Origin: Candidatus Gastranaerophilales bacterium HUM_12
GTDB lineage: Bacteria > Cyanobacteriota > Vampirovibrionia > Gastranaerophilales > Gastranaerophilaceae
Assembly: GCA_002102825.1 (NCBI GenBank)
Contig: DABJ01000029.1
Location: 128,077 to 150,015, forward strand
Length of the DNA stretch: 21,939 nucleotides
Reading direction: 5' to 3'
In this document: positions 7,026 to 14,441 of the stretch, piece after piece
Numbering within the stretch: the stretch's first letter is position 1
Layout: every line of letters starts with the position of its first letter
Made by a program: the position numbers and the translations under genes
The notes under the pieces: generated by a model
Seen by the model: the letters and a program-made list of their open reading frames with translations, nothing else
Databases searched by the model: none
What the model was told of the DNA's origin: nothing

Positions 7026-8279
7026 TTAATTCAATCCCCAATTTGCAGAACAATCAAGTTCTTGTTCAATCTTTAGCAATCTATTGTATTTTGCAACTCT
7101 CTCCCCTCTTGATAATGAACCGGTTTTGATTTGTCCCGAATTCACACCGACAGCTAAATCTGCAATAAAAGTATCCGAAGTTTCACCTGAACGATGAGAA
7201 ATTACAGTTTGATAGTTATGACTTTTTGCATAATCAATAGCTTCAAGTGTTTCAGTCAAAGTTCCGATTTGATTTGGCTTAATCAGAACAGAATTTGCCA
7301 CAGATTTTTTAACACCTCGCCTAATTCTTTTTATATTCGTAACGAACAAATCATCGCCAACAAGCTGGCAACAATGACCCAAACGGGTAGTCAAAAGTGA
7401 CCAACCCTCCCAATCATCTTGCGCCATACCATCTTCTATAGAATAAATCGGATATTTAGAAACTAAGCCCTCTAAAATTTCAACAAATTCATTACTGGTA
7501 TATCCATAATCGCGAATAAAATATCGCCCATCTTTATAAATTTCACTAGATGCAACATCAAGACAAATTTTCACGTCATCAGTTGAATATCCAGCCCCCT
7601 CAATTGATTCAATAATAAGTTCAATTGCATCAGAATTAGTATTGAGGTTAGGCGCAAAACCACCCTCATCTCCGACACTTGTTGATAAATTCAATTTATC
7701 TAAAATCTTTTTTAATTCATAAAAAATCTCTGCACCCATTTGAATCGCACAATTAAAACTTTCTGCACCAATCGGAAAAATCATAAACTCCTGAAATTCA
7801 AGATTGTTATTAGAGTGCACACCACCATTCAAAATATTCATCATAGGAATGGGCAATGTTCTGGAATTTATTCCACCGAGATATTTATATAACGGCATTT
7901 TTAAGAAATCTGAACTGGCTTTAGCACAAGCAAGCGATACTCCAAGAATTGCATTTGCCCCCAAAATACTTTTATTTTCACTCCCGTCAAGTTGAATCAT
8001 CGTCCTATCAATTTCGCATTGGTTTATTGATTTTTTACCGATAAGAGCAGGTGCAATAATTTTATTAACATTATTGACAGCTTTTTCTACACTTTTACCA
8101 CAAAAATTATCTTTGTTATCTCGGAGTTCAACTGCCTCAAAATCACCCTTTGAAGCACCGGACGGCACGGCAGCAACACCTGAATTTCCGGAGTTTAAAA
8201 CAACTTCAACCTCAATAGTCGGATTTCCACGAGAATCTAAAATCTGTCTTGCTGAAATATCTTTTATTTGTGAATTCAT
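7026..8279 (-). CDS. eno: Enolase (phosphopyruvate hydratase)
   Basis: This 417-residue glycolytic enzyme interconverts 2-phosphoglycerate and phosphoenolpyruvate. Recognisable parts are ARQILDSRGNPTIEVEV, EFQEFMIFPIGA, SVGDEGGFAPNL with the catalytic Glu, the metal ligands in CLDVASSE, SIEDGMAQDDWEGW and QLVGDDLFVTN, the catalytic Lys in LIKPNQIGTLTE, and VISHRSGETSDTFIADLAVG. Two places differ from the usual sequence. The mobile catalytic loop reads SGASKG with Lys44 where SGASTG is typical, and HADNN reads HSNNN. The other essential residues are kept, so activity is expected. It is the middle gene of a minus-strand run (HAD phosphatase, enolase, DAHP synthase). GAGG (8288-8291) precedes the start, and a possible own promoter lies in the 60-bp gap upstream. 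Confidence 0.97.
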   Translation of the reverse strand: MNSQIKDISARQILDSRGNPTIEVEVVLNSGNSGVAAVPSGASKGDFEAVELRDNKDNFCGKSVEKAVNNVNKIIAPALIGKKSINQCEIDRTMIQLDGSENKSILGANAILGVSLACAKASSDFLKMPLYKYLGGINSRTLPIPMMNILNGGVHSNNNLEFQEFMIFPIGAESFNCAIQMGAEIFYELKKILDKLNLSTSVGDEGGFAPNLNTNSDAIELIIESIEGAGYSTDDVKICLDVASSEIYKDGRYFIRDYGYTSNEFVEILEGLVSKYPIYSIEDGMAQDDWEGWSLLTTRLGHCCQLVGDDLFVTNIKRIRRGVKKSVANSVLIKPNQIGTLTETLEAIDYAKSHNYQTVISHRSGETSDTFIADLAVGVNSGQIKTGSLSRGERVAKYNRLLKIEQELDCSANWGLN

Positions 8280-8295
8280 AAAATTTGCCTCTTAC

Positions 8296-8324
8296 TCTAT
8301 AGAGAATTTAAAAAAATTTCACAA
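8296..8324 (-). promoter_or_regulatory. Possible enolase promoter
   Basis: On the minus strand TTGTGA (8319-8324) and TATAGA (8296-8301) are separated by 17 bp in the gap between the phosphatase and enolase genes. The match is moderate. Enolase may also be read from upstream. Confidence 0.4.
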
Positions 8325-8339
8325 ATATTTCAATTAATC

Positions 8340-9008
8340 TTATGAATTAGCCGAACTTTCTAGATATTCAATAATTTCTTGCGGATTATCAACAAAAATT
8401 TCAGCACCATGCTCTATTAAAAATTTTCTATCTCTAAATCCCCAAGTCACACTAATACATGGCATGCCAGAATTTTTGGCAGTCATTATATCCACATCAG
8501 AATCCCCAACGTAAATAGATCTTTCAACAGAGGAGTTCAAATCTCTAACAGATTTCAACACCGTATCCGGAGCAGGTTTTTTCCTTATTCCTGCTGATTC
8601 ATTTTCACCAGCAGCGCAATCAATCAAGTTAGGAAAATATTTTTTACATAATTCTTTTACCGCCGAATCAAATTTATTTGAAACCACAGAAATTTTACAA
8701 CCTTTAATTCTTAAATCCATTAACATTTCTATTATTCCTTCATAAGGAGCAGTTTTGTTATACATGTTTTGGGCATAATTTTCTTTAAAAATTTTCAAAC
8801 ATTTTTCAAAATTTGGATTATCCTTACCATTAGGAATAGCACGTTCTATAAGCTTTGCAACCCCATTTCCTACAAAATTTCGAACCTCATCAATTGTCCT
8901 TTGAGTATAATCAAAATATTTCAACGCATAATTCGTACTGTCTGCTAAATCATCAAGAGTGTTTAACAATGTTCCGTCTAAATCAAAAATAATTGTATCT
9001 CTTTTCAT
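8340..9008 (-). CDS. gph: HAD-family phosphatase, phosphoglycolate phosphatase-like
   Basis: This 222-residue protein has the complete HAD set: FDLDGTLLNT with nucleophile Asp9 and general acid Asp11, a helical cap (about 18-85), SVVSNK (motif II), RKKPAPDTVL with the motif III Lys, and IYVGDSDVDIMTAKNSGM (motif IV). Length, cap type and the KPAPD signature fit phosphoglycolate phosphatase, which removes 2-phosphoglycolate formed during DNA repair or oxygenase side reactions. Related pyrophosphatases and sugar phosphatases look alike, so substrate is not certain. GAGG (9014-9017) precedes the ATG. It heads the minus-strand run ahead of enolase and is divergent from the small membrane-protein gene at 9072. 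Confidence 0.85.
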   Translation of the reverse strand: MKRDTIIFDLDGTLLNTLDDLADSTNYALKYFDYTQRTIDEVRNFVGNGVAKLIERAIPNGKDNPNFEKCLKIFKENYAQNMYNKTAPYEGIIEMLMDLRIKGCKISVVSNKFDSAVKELCKKYFPNLIDCAAGENESAGIRKKPAPDTVLKSVRDLNSSVERSIYVGDSDVDIMTAKNSGMPCISVTWGFRDRKFLIEHGAEIFVDNPQEIIEYLESSANS

Positions 9009-9071
9009 AATAACCTCAAATTTTTATATCTTTATGGTACATTATATTCAAAACATAAAGGAGTGATAAGC

Positions 9072-9503
9072 ATGGATAAAATTTCAGCTGAAGAATATCG
9101 CAAAGGTCAAAAATCCCTTACAATAATAGTTGTAGCTGTTTTATTTGTGGCAGCAATAATTGCAGGACTTTTAACAAACTACAAACAAGAAACTTTAATA
9201 TGCTCAAAAAAACAAGACTCCTGCTACATTGAAAGAATAAATTTAATCAATCAAAAATCCCATAAAAATTTAACTAAATTTTCAAATGTAGAAAGTGTAA
9301 GCTACATGCGACAAAAAGTTAAAGGAAATCGTTTTGCAAAAGGTTATTCATCTTATCTTTTAATCTTCAACCTAAAAGACAACAACCCGCTTGTTATTTT
9401 TTCAAGCCCATATTTTGATAAAGATGAACTCGATAACGATATAAAAAATCTAACTGAACAAATAATTCAACAAAAAGAGGAAATAAAATTAAATAGAGAT
9501 TAA
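9072..9503 (+). CDS. Small single-pass membrane protein, function unknown
   Basis: I chose the ATG at 9072 because AAGGAG (9058-9063) lies 8 bases upstream; a GTG at 9063 overlaps that site and is less likely. The 143-residue product has a short charged N-terminus (MDKISAEEYRKGQK), one transmembrane helix (about 16-35, LTIIVVAVLFVAAIIAGLL) and a roughly 105-residue soluble part. The latter has a Cys-containing LICSKKQDSCYIERINL segment, which looks like a beta hairpin, and a charged helical tail (ELDNDIKNLTEQIIQQKEEI). The topology suggests an anchored extracytoplasmic domain. I do not recognise the family. An intrinsic terminator follows 20 bp after the stop, so it is a single-gene unit. Confidence 0.75.
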   Translation: MDKISAEEYRKGQKSLTIIVVAVLFVAAIIAGLLTNYKQETLICSKKQDSCYIERINLINQKSHKNLTKFSNVESVSYMRQKVKGNRFAKGYSSYLLIFNLKDNNPLVIFSSPYFDKDELDNDIKNLTEQIIQQKEEIKLNRD

Positions 9504-9522
9504 ATTTTTACAAATAAAACAT

Positions 9523-9559
9523 AAAAACAATCAAAATATCAATCTTTTGATTGTTTTTT
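9523..9559 (+). terminator. Intrinsic terminator after the 9072 gene
   Basis: A 14-bp perfect stem, AAAAACAATCAAAA (9523-9536) pairing with 9545-9558 around an 8-nt loop, ends in a run of six T (9554-9559). The stem is AT-rich but long. The A-rich left arm means it could also work on the opposite strand. Confidence 0.75.
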
Positions 9560-9902
9560 ACTATTCTACAAATTTAAAATTTTGGCATAATTATATCTGT
9601 TAGATATCCTATAAACATATATAAATAAAGAGTTTACATTTTTATTTTTGTAAAAAATATCGCAAAAATTTTCTATTTTTTAGCAAATTTAGTCATTTTT
9701 TCAAGTTTTCTAATAATTTTAGATGAGTTTTTCTCAAAAAATACATTATTTTTATGAAAAATTTTTATTTTTTTGTTGTATTATTTAGAAAAGTTTAGAA
9801 ATGTTAAGAGTGCCAAATACAGTAATATCAAGGAATTTTTAATTTTTCTAAATATGATATTCCATTAATAAAAGAAAAGTAGTAGTATAAAATTATGATT
9901 TT
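9560..9902. other. AT-rich intergenic region without a gene
   Basis: About 340 bp of very AT-rich DNA separate the terminator from the winged-helix gene. I find no convincing open frame on either strand. A weak promoter-like pair, TTGGCA with TATCCT 17 bp later, begins near 9582. A short inverted repeat, ATATCT-GTT-AGATAT, is at 9593-9607. TATAAA (9886-9891) could be the -10 of the winged-helix gene. A small RNA cannot be excluded, but nothing positively shows one. Confidence 0.5.
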
Positions 9903-9918
9903 AAAGGAGGTTTTAAAA

Positions 9919-10146
9919 ATGTTCACATCTAAAAAAGAACAAAAAGAAATGCAAACACAAATTATCGAATCAGCAGGTAAAATCTACAACTACCTATCTG
10001 ACAAAGGCGAAGTTACTATCAACAAATTAAGAAAAGACATGGATTTAGATGATAACTTCACTTACATGGGTCTTGGTTGGTTATCAAGAGAAGACAAAAT
10101 CTCTTATACTCAAAAACCAAAATCAGTTACAGTTAAATTAGTTTAA
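9919..10146 (+). CDS. Small winged-helix protein (DUF2582/PF10771-like)
   Basis: The start is the ATG at 9919, eight bases after a near-perfect ribosome binding site AAAGGAGG (9903-9910); an upstream in-frame ATG at 9895 precedes that site and has none. The 75-residue product reads as one winged-helix domain: a helix (TQIIESAGKIYNYLSDKG), a helix-turn-helix (VTINKLRKDMDLDDNFTYMGLGWLSREDKI, i.e. INKLRKDM and NFTYMGLGWLSRE) and a beta wing (SYTQKPKSVTVKLV). The GLGWLSREDKI segment is the part that recalls the DUF2582 family found in gut bacteria. The strong binding site and terminator suggest a highly expressed single gene. Role unknown; small winged-helix proteins usually bind DNA. Confidence 0.8.
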   Translation: MFTSKKEQKEMQTQIIESAGKIYNYLSDKGEVTINKLRKDMDLDDNFTYMGLGWLSREDKISYTQKPKSVTVKLV

Positions 10147-10173
10147 TAATTTTACTTGTATTAAAAACTTTGG

Positions 10174-10205
10174 AAAGATGCGATAAAATTTATCGCATCT
10201 TTTTT
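10174..10205 (+). terminator. Intrinsic terminator after the winged-helix gene
   Basis: AAAGATGCGAT (10174-10184) pairs perfectly with ATCGCATCTTT (10192-10202) across a 7-nt loop and is followed by T residues to 10205. The stem contains four G-C pairs, so it is stronger than the terminator at 9523. Confidence 0.88.
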
Positions 10206-10220
10206 AAATTTTAAATATTT

Positions 10221-10249
10221 TTTAAAATTTATCATACTAGTGCTATAAT
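10221..10249 (+). promoter_or_regulatory. Extended -10 promoter of the DUF805-like gene
   Basis: TATAAT (10244-10249) carries an extended -10 TG (10241-10242). A poor -35 (TTTAAA, 10221-10226) lies 17 bp upstream. The predicted start near 10256 gives a leader of about 23 nt with AAGGAG before the ATG at 10279. Confidence 0.6.
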
Positions 10250-10278
10250 AAACTTACTTAAAAAAGGAGAAATTATTA

Positions 10279-10677
10279 ATGAATAATAATATTTTTAGTC
10301 CAAAGGGGAAAATAGACCAAAGTACATTTATAATTTACTTTATTGTTTTAATGATTCTATATTTCATTATTGGAATTTTCGCATTTCCGCTATCTGCAAA
10401 ATACAAAATAAACATTTTCGTCCCTAATACTATTTCATTTTTAATTAACCTTTTAATCTTTTTCAACTATAAAAAAAGATTAATGGACGCATTTGATAAC
10501 AAAATTCTTGCAATTGTTTTAGGTCTAATTACAGCATTTGATCATATAATTTGCTCATTAGTTGTTATGTATCAAGTTCACAATTCAGAGTTACTATTTT
10601 TTACGGGAATTGTATTTGTAACTTGTATTCAACCAGCAATTGTCGGGCTTCTTCCTCATAAAAGAACTGAAGAATAA
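10279..10677 (+). CDS. Four-helix membrane protein, DUF805-like
   Basis: The 132-residue protein has about four transmembrane helices (roughly 17-38, 47-64, 76-97 and 104-124). The opening FSPKGKIDQSTFIIYFIV resembles DUF805 proteins, which begin with a G-[RK]-I-x-[RQ]-x-x-[FY] element before the first helix. A basic loop YKKRLMDAFDNK separates helices 2 and 3, like the KRLHD region of that family. DUF805 members are inner-membrane proteins of unknown function. A strong ribosome binding site and its own promoter lie between the preceding terminator and the ATG, so it is separately expressed. The family assignment is tentative because the middle is divergent. Confidence 0.7.
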   Translation: MNNNIFSPKGKIDQSTFIIYFIVLMILYFIIGIFAFPLSAKYKINIFVPNTISFLINLLIFFNYKKRLMDAFDNKILAIVLGLITAFDHIICSLVVMYQVHNSELLFFTGIVFVTCIQPAIVGLLPHKRTEE

Positions 10678-10681
10678 GCTT

Positions 10682-11131
10682 TTATCCCTCAATATCTATA
10701 ACAGGTTTTGAGATATAATCCTCACGAACAGCTTCTGGGTATGTTTCAATTCGAGAGTTCATATCATTGATTTTATCTGCTCGTTTTTCAGCTTTACTTA
10801 AAAATTTCAAACCTTTCGGGAAAAATAAACGTTGAGTGAATACGGTATTTTTAAGAGGTTCTTCACTATGATCAACAACTTCTGCAGCTAGTGCATTTCT
10901 ATATTTGCATTCTCTTATCAAAATATCTACAGGATTAGATTCTTGTCTTTTTACAGCTTTATCAACAGTATCCCAGAATTTTTCATAACTTTTTTCAGAC
11001 ATTCCTGCCGCTTGTTTCTTCAAAACTAAATGAGCGGATTTATCTAATTTTATTGCCATTCCAAAATTTGGGGAATTATTAAAATTTACATTCATGGGAT
11101 TACCTCTTAAATTTTTAGTACACTTATCCAT
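10682..11131 (-). CDS. Small protein with N-terminal NFG tag, function unknown
   Basis: The 149-residue product has two possible starts. The ATG at 11131 has AGGAG 7 bases upstream. The ATG at 11095 has AGAGG about 8 bases upstream and would begin MNVNFNNSPNFGMAIKL, the way I recall similar proteins in this lineage beginning. The rest is charged and mostly helical (SEKSYEKFWDTVDKAVKRQ, LSKAEKRADKINDMNSRIE), with no signal peptide or membrane segment. I cannot name the family. It converges on the DUF805-like gene with 4 bp between stops. The partial protein starting at 21675 has a comparable N-terminal tag (MKINSVSSALNFTAQ), suggesting a shared but unexplained N-terminal element. Confidence 0.7.
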   Translation of the reverse strand: MDKCTKNLRGNPMNVNFNNSPNFGMAIKLDKSAHLVLKKQAAGMSEKSYEKFWDTVDKAVKRQESNPVDILIRECKYRNALAAEVVDHSEEPLKNTVFTQRLFFPKGLKFLSKAEKRADKINDMNSRIETYPEAVREDYISKPVIDIEG

Positions 11132-11215
11132 ATAAAACTCCTAAATTAAAATTTTGCTAGTTTTTAAGAAAACTTTTTAGATATAATATTTTTATAATTT
11201 AGAAAAGAGGAAAAA

Positions 11216-11644
11216 ATGTTAAACTACGAATTCAAAAAAATTAAAGACACTTATATTTTAAGATTAAATAAGGGGGCAGAAATAATCCAATCAATAAAAG
11301 ATTTTTGCAATGAAAACAATATAAAAACCGGAACAGTCCAGGGGATTGGAGCAGTGAATTCTGCAACTTTCGGATTTTTTAACCCTGAAAATAAAAAATA
11401 CCAAGAAAGAACATTTTCTGATCCAAGAGAAATCACAAGTTTGTTAGGAAATATCACAACAAAGAATGGCGAAATATATTTACATTTGCACATGAATACA
11501 TCTGGGGCAGATTATAACACTATTGGCGGACACTTGATTAGTGCGACAATCAGCCTAACTGGAGAAATCTTTATAACACAAATTGATACTGCGATAGAGA
11601 GATTTCACGATGAAAATACTGGACTGAATTTATTTAAATTTTAG
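11216..11644 (+). CDS. PPC/DUF296-domain protein
   Basis: The 142-residue protein is a single PPC (plants and prokaryotes conserved, DUF296) domain. It has an N-terminal strand, IQSIKDFCNENNIKTGTVQGIGAVNSATFGFF, described here by its parts IKDFCNENNIKTG and GIGAVNSATFGFF. These are followed by LLGNITTKNGEIYLHLHMN and IGGHLISATISLTGEIFI. His90, His92 and His106 match the histidines that bind metal in bacterial trimeric members. In plants this domain is attached to AT-hooks and mediates oligomerisation; the bacterial single-domain role is not established. AGAGG precedes the ATG, and two TATAAT boxes (11182-11187 and 11193-11198) lie upstream. It is divergent from the NFG-tagged gene. Confidence 0.88.
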   Translation: MLNYEFKKIKDTYILRLNKGAEIIQSIKDFCNENNIKTGTVQGIGAVNSATFGFFNPENKKYQERTFSDPREITSLLGNITTKNGEIYLHLHMNTSGADYNTIGGHLISATISLTGEIFITQIDTAIERFHDENTGLNLFKF

Positions 11645-11742
11645 ATTAGAATAAAAAACACTTGAAATATTTTTATCTTCATGTCAGAATGAACATACGC
11701 AAAGAGATTTGCGGTTGAAAATTGATAGGAATTGACGAGTAT

Positions 11743-11816
11743 GGCAAGGTAGCTCAGCTGGCTAGAGCGTTCGGCTCATACCCGAGAGGTCGAGAGTTCG
11801 AGTCTCTCCCTTGCTA
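11743..11816 (+). tRNA. tRNA-Met (anticodon CAU, elongator type)
   Basis: The 74-nt cloverleaf is complete. The acceptor GGCAAGG pairs with CCTTGCT (G1-U72 wobble, as I recall in Firmicutes-type elongator tRNA-Met), the D stem is GCTC/GAGC, the anticodon stem TTCGG/CCGAG encloses loop CTCATAC, and the T arm GAGAG-TTCGAGT-CTCTC is perfect. Discriminator A is at 11816; CCA is not encoded. The anticodon stem lacks the three G-C pairs of an initiator, and the 1-72 pair is not C-A. A lysidine-modified tRNA-Ile with the same anticodon is a less likely alternative. Confidence 0.96.
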
Positions 11817-11818
11817 AT

Positions 11819-11848
11819 AAAAAAGAGGGTTTCCAAACCCTCTTTTTT
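11819..11848 (+). terminator. Intrinsic terminator of tRNA-Met
   Basis: A perfect 14-bp stem, AAAAAAGAGGGTTT (11819-11832) with 11835-11848, closes on two C residues and ends in six T. Because the A run precedes the stem, it should also stop transcription arriving from the right. Confidence 0.92.
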
Positions 11849-12257
11849 AATGCGTAATTTTATGGGTAATTGCCATTGTAAATTACCAACAAGTTTGAGA
11901 AAAATTTCCAAGGTGTTTTGAGAAAACTGTAGTTGAATAAGTAAATTGATTTGAACAAATAAAATGATTATTTTTTAGGTTTACTTTATTTCCTGCTGAA
12001 GTTTTATCTTTTAGTATTATGTTTAATGCTTTTTAGTAATTGTCATTTTTTTTATTTACAATAGTTTCTTCATTGATTGGCATATCCAAGGATACGACCT
12101 CAAAACCATCATCGGCAAGAGGGTTTCCTATTATAGTTGTCATGTTTCATTTGTTAATTGGGATTCTGTAGGTAAAAATTTTTGTATTTCTGGAAAATTT
12201 TTCATGTTCTAGATATAATTTAGGTAATAAGAAGACTGGAGTAAGAAGAAGTTATGA
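11849..12257. other. Gene-poor region after tRNA-Met
   Basis: About 400 bp carry no convincing gene. On the minus strand a 36-codon frame (12143 to 12033, beginning MTTIIGNPLADDGFEVVSLD) looks protein-like, but it has no ribosome binding site and no recognisable family, so it is probably a remnant. A TATAAT (12214-12219) with a poor TGGAAA 17 bp upstream points rightward toward the fragments that follow. A perfect palindrome, GAAGAATAATTCTTC, sits at 12256-12270. Confidence 0.45.
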
Positions 12258-12655
12258 AGAATAATTCTTCATGATGGAACATTGGCTTTTCGTAAAGAAA
12301 ATAGTTTAAATAGTTATGTTAGTTCTTTGGATAAATATTTTTCTGATGGGGCTAAAATCACTCTCAAGGGTGGGACTTTAGATTTATCTAATGGAATATT
12401 GGAAGGATTATATGGCAAAAATAATTTTAATCCTGATTCAACCAATGTTATAGGAAATGATGTAAAATTAAGATTAGATGTTTCTTTAGATAAAGGTACA
12501 ATTGACTGTATTGACTCTGATATAACAGGTAATGGAAAAATAACAATACTTTGAGATATAAAATGGAATTAAAAGTTGCTGGACATGATGATAGATTATT
12601 CTCAAGCAACAATGATTACTACTTTGATGTATTCTCAGATAAAGGTTTCCACTAG
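12258..12655 (+). pseudogene. Decayed fragment of a large repetitive surface protein
   Basis: The frame open from 12258 to 12554 encodes about 98 residues without a proper start; the only initiator-like codon is a TTG at 12282 with no ribosome binding site. The sequence is repetitive and rich in Gly, Asn, Asp and Thr (GAKITLKGGTLDLSNGILE, VKLRLDVSLDKGTIDCIDSD, ITGNGKITI), the pattern of beta-helical passenger domains in autotransporter-like proteins. A second frame (12563-12655, MELKVAGHDDRLFSSNNDYY...) follows in another phase. Together they look like pieces of one large adhesin-like gene that has lost both ends. The assignment rests on composition and the GGTLDLSNG-type repeats. Confidence 0.5.
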
Positions 12656-12709
12656 ATTGAACTTCAATAGATACTAATCAATAATTTTGAATATTAGCCA
12701 CTTGGATAA

Positions 12710-12738
12710 TTGTACGGTTACTAATATAGTAGTACTAT
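12710..12738 (+). promoter_or_regulatory. Candidate promoter of the PAS histidine kinase, overlapped by a palindrome
   Basis: TTGTAC (12710-12715) and TACTAT (12733-12738) have a 17-bp spacer. A 15-bp perfect palindrome, TATAGTAGTACTATA (12725-12739), covers the -10, where a bound protein would block transcription. The kinase ATG lies 28 bp downstream. Confidence 0.5.
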
Positions 12739-12766
12739 ACTCGTGTGGTAAAATTACATCCAAATT

Positions 12767-14239
12767 ATGATTGATATTGAAGGAAAAGAACATTTATTAG
12801 ATGCAATCTTTGAGTATTGCGAAGATATAATTACTGTAAAAGATTTAGATTTAAAGTATATTGCTTATAACAAAGCGTTTTTGAGATCTATTATTGAAGG
12901 TGATGAAAAAACTCCAATTATCGGGAAGTCTATTGATGAAGTTTTCCATAATAATGAGTGTGCTCAAGTTGTAATAAATAATACTCAAAAAGCAATCTCA
13001 GATTTAGAAACAAACTGTTATACTTTCAGGCATAAGATACACGGGGCTAATAAAATAATTAAACAAACAACGACTCCAATTGTTAGAGATGGAATTGTTT
13101 GTGGTGTATTGTCGGTTTCTCGAGATGTAACAAGAGAAGAAAATTTGAAAACAAGATTGCTAGAAAAGAATTATCAACTTAATACGTTGTTGGAGAATTT
13201 ACCTCTTCTTGTTTACATGAAAGATAAAAATAGAAATCTTGTTGTTGCAAATAATGAATCTAGGAATTTTGTTCTGAATGGTATTGATTCTTATTCTGAT
13301 GGGGTTGAAATCGATATGAAAGATGCTTTGCCAGAAGTTGAAAATGAAGATAATTATGTTTTGCAAAACAAGAAGTATTTACGAAAAGAAAAGGTTGTAA
13401 AAGGTTCTGATGGGAAACAACACTGGTACAAAATTCATAAAGCTCCAATTTTAACTTCCAATAATGAAATTAATGGATTAGTAGCTATTGCAAAAAATAT
13501 TGATGCTGATAAAAAATTAGAACATCAACGAGATTTATTTTTGGCTACTTTATCACACGATTTGAAAAATCCATTGCAGGCTCAAATTAGTTCTCTTGAA
13601 ATGTTGTATCGAGAGTATTATGGGAAAATAGACGAAGGTCATCAAGAAATAATGGAACTTGTGATAGAGTCCGCAAAATATATGAAAGATATGCTCTGTA
13701 CTCTTTTGAAAACTTATAAACAAAATAACGGGATTATTCAACTTGTTTATTCTAGATTTGATATTCTTTCTTTAATGACCAAATCAATAAGAGAGGTTAG
13801 AGATTTGGGTAAAATTAAAAATGTAGAAATTCGGTTTAATTCCAAATTAACAGAAGATGAAAAATTGATGTATGCAGACGAAAATCAATTACGCAGAGTT
13901 ATTGGTAATATGCTCAACAATGCGATAAATTATGCATTTGAAAATAGTGTTGTGGATATTTCCATTAAGTTGGAAAATGGTTTTTATGTTTTTGATTTTA
14001 AAAATGAGAGTGAAGAAATTTCTGAGAGTTTGAAAGTGAATATTTTTAACAAATATGTTTGCGGAAACCCTTTAGAATCAAATAGTGGAGTTGGTTTGGG
14101 TTTATATTTTTGTCGAAAAATTTTAGAAGCACACGATGGCACAATCAGTCTTGATAATATTGGGACAAAGAATACTTTTTCAATAAAAATTCCGAAATTG
14201 GACGAAAAATCTGCATTAATTACCGAAGTCGCATTGTAA
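12767..14239 (+). CDS. Cytoplasmic sensor histidine kinase with two PAS domains
   Basis: This 490-residue kinase has no signal peptide or transmembrane segment. Two PAS domains come first: about 5-122 (LLDAIFEYCEDIITVKDLDLKYIAYN...) and about 138-248 (LLENLPLLVYMKDKNRNLVVANNES...). Each ends in the usual strand plus linker (GVLSVSRDVTREENL, GLVAIAKNIDADKKLEHQ). The H-box LATLSHDLKNPLQAQ carries His264, the N-box NMLNNAINYA carries Asn385, and the G2 box SGVGLGLYFCRKI spans about 440-452. The G1 box is hard to recognise (DFKNESEEIS), so ATP binding may be altered. PAS domains typically bind a small ligand, haem or flavin; which one is not visible. No response regulator is adjacent. There is no ribosome binding site before the ATG. 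Confidence 0.9.
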   Translation: MIDIEGKEHLLDAIFEYCEDIITVKDLDLKYIAYNKAFLRSIIEGDEKTPIIGKSIDEVFHNNECAQVVINNTQKAISDLETNCYTFRHKIHGANKIIKQTTTPIVRDGIVCGVLSVSRDVTREENLKTRLLEKNYQLNTLLENLPLLVYMKDKNRNLVVANNESRNFVLNGIDSYSDGVEIDMKDALPEVENEDNYVLQNKKYLRKEKVVKGSDGKQHWYKIHKAPILTSNNEINGLVAIAKNIDADKKLEHQRDLFLATLSHDLKNPLQAQISSLEMLYREYYGKIDEGHQEIMELVIESAKYMKDMLCTLLKTYKQNNGIIQLVYSRFDILSLMTKSIREVRDLGKIKNVEIRFNSKLTEDEKLMYADENQLRRVIGNMLNNAINYAFENSVVDISIKLENGFYVFDFKNESEEISESLKVNIFNKYVCGNPLESNSGVGLGLYFCRKILEAHDGTISLDNIGTKNTFSIKIPKLDEKSALITEVAL

Positions 14240-14278
14240 AATTTTTGGATAATTTAAAGGTTGAGCATCATACCAAGA

Positions 14279-14407
14279 TTATTGATATTTTTTAAAATCC
14301 GCTAAAAATTTATATATTTTACTAAGTTCCTCCTTTGGTTCCACTTTGACTAAATTATACTTTGTTGCATTTTGGAATAAATCGTTAAATTGTAGATTAT
14401 ATTTAAC
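14279..14407 (-). pseudogene. C-terminal remnant of an unidentified gene
   Basis: A minus-strand frame is open for 42 codons before a TAA at 14281-14279. It reads like real protein (VKYNLQFNDLFQNATKY, then VKVEPKEELSKIYKFLADF) but contains no start codon, and a stop lies just upstream at 14410-14408. It is probably the surviving end of a decayed gene. The rest of the 375-bp gap between the PAS kinase and the XRE gene holds a direct repeat and otherwise nothing I recognise. Confidence 0.35.
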
Positions 14408-14441
14408 TTACAGGCTTATAATATGTTTAACCTCAGAATTT

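Noticed and set aside
7194..8337. Several open frames antisense to enolase
   Set aside because: They lack ribosome binding sites and family features and mirror a highly conserved coding region on the other strand.
9593..9607. Inverted repeat ATATCT-GTT-AGATAT as an operator
   Set aside because: Six-base arms with a 3-nt centre are expected several times by chance in AT-rich DNA of this length, and no gene is close.
11823..12128. 12-bp direct repeat AAGAGGGTTTCC (11823-11834 and 12117-12128) as attachment sites
   Set aside because: It lies in the terminator rather than the tRNA 3' end, is short enough to occur by chance in a window this size, and no integrase is present.
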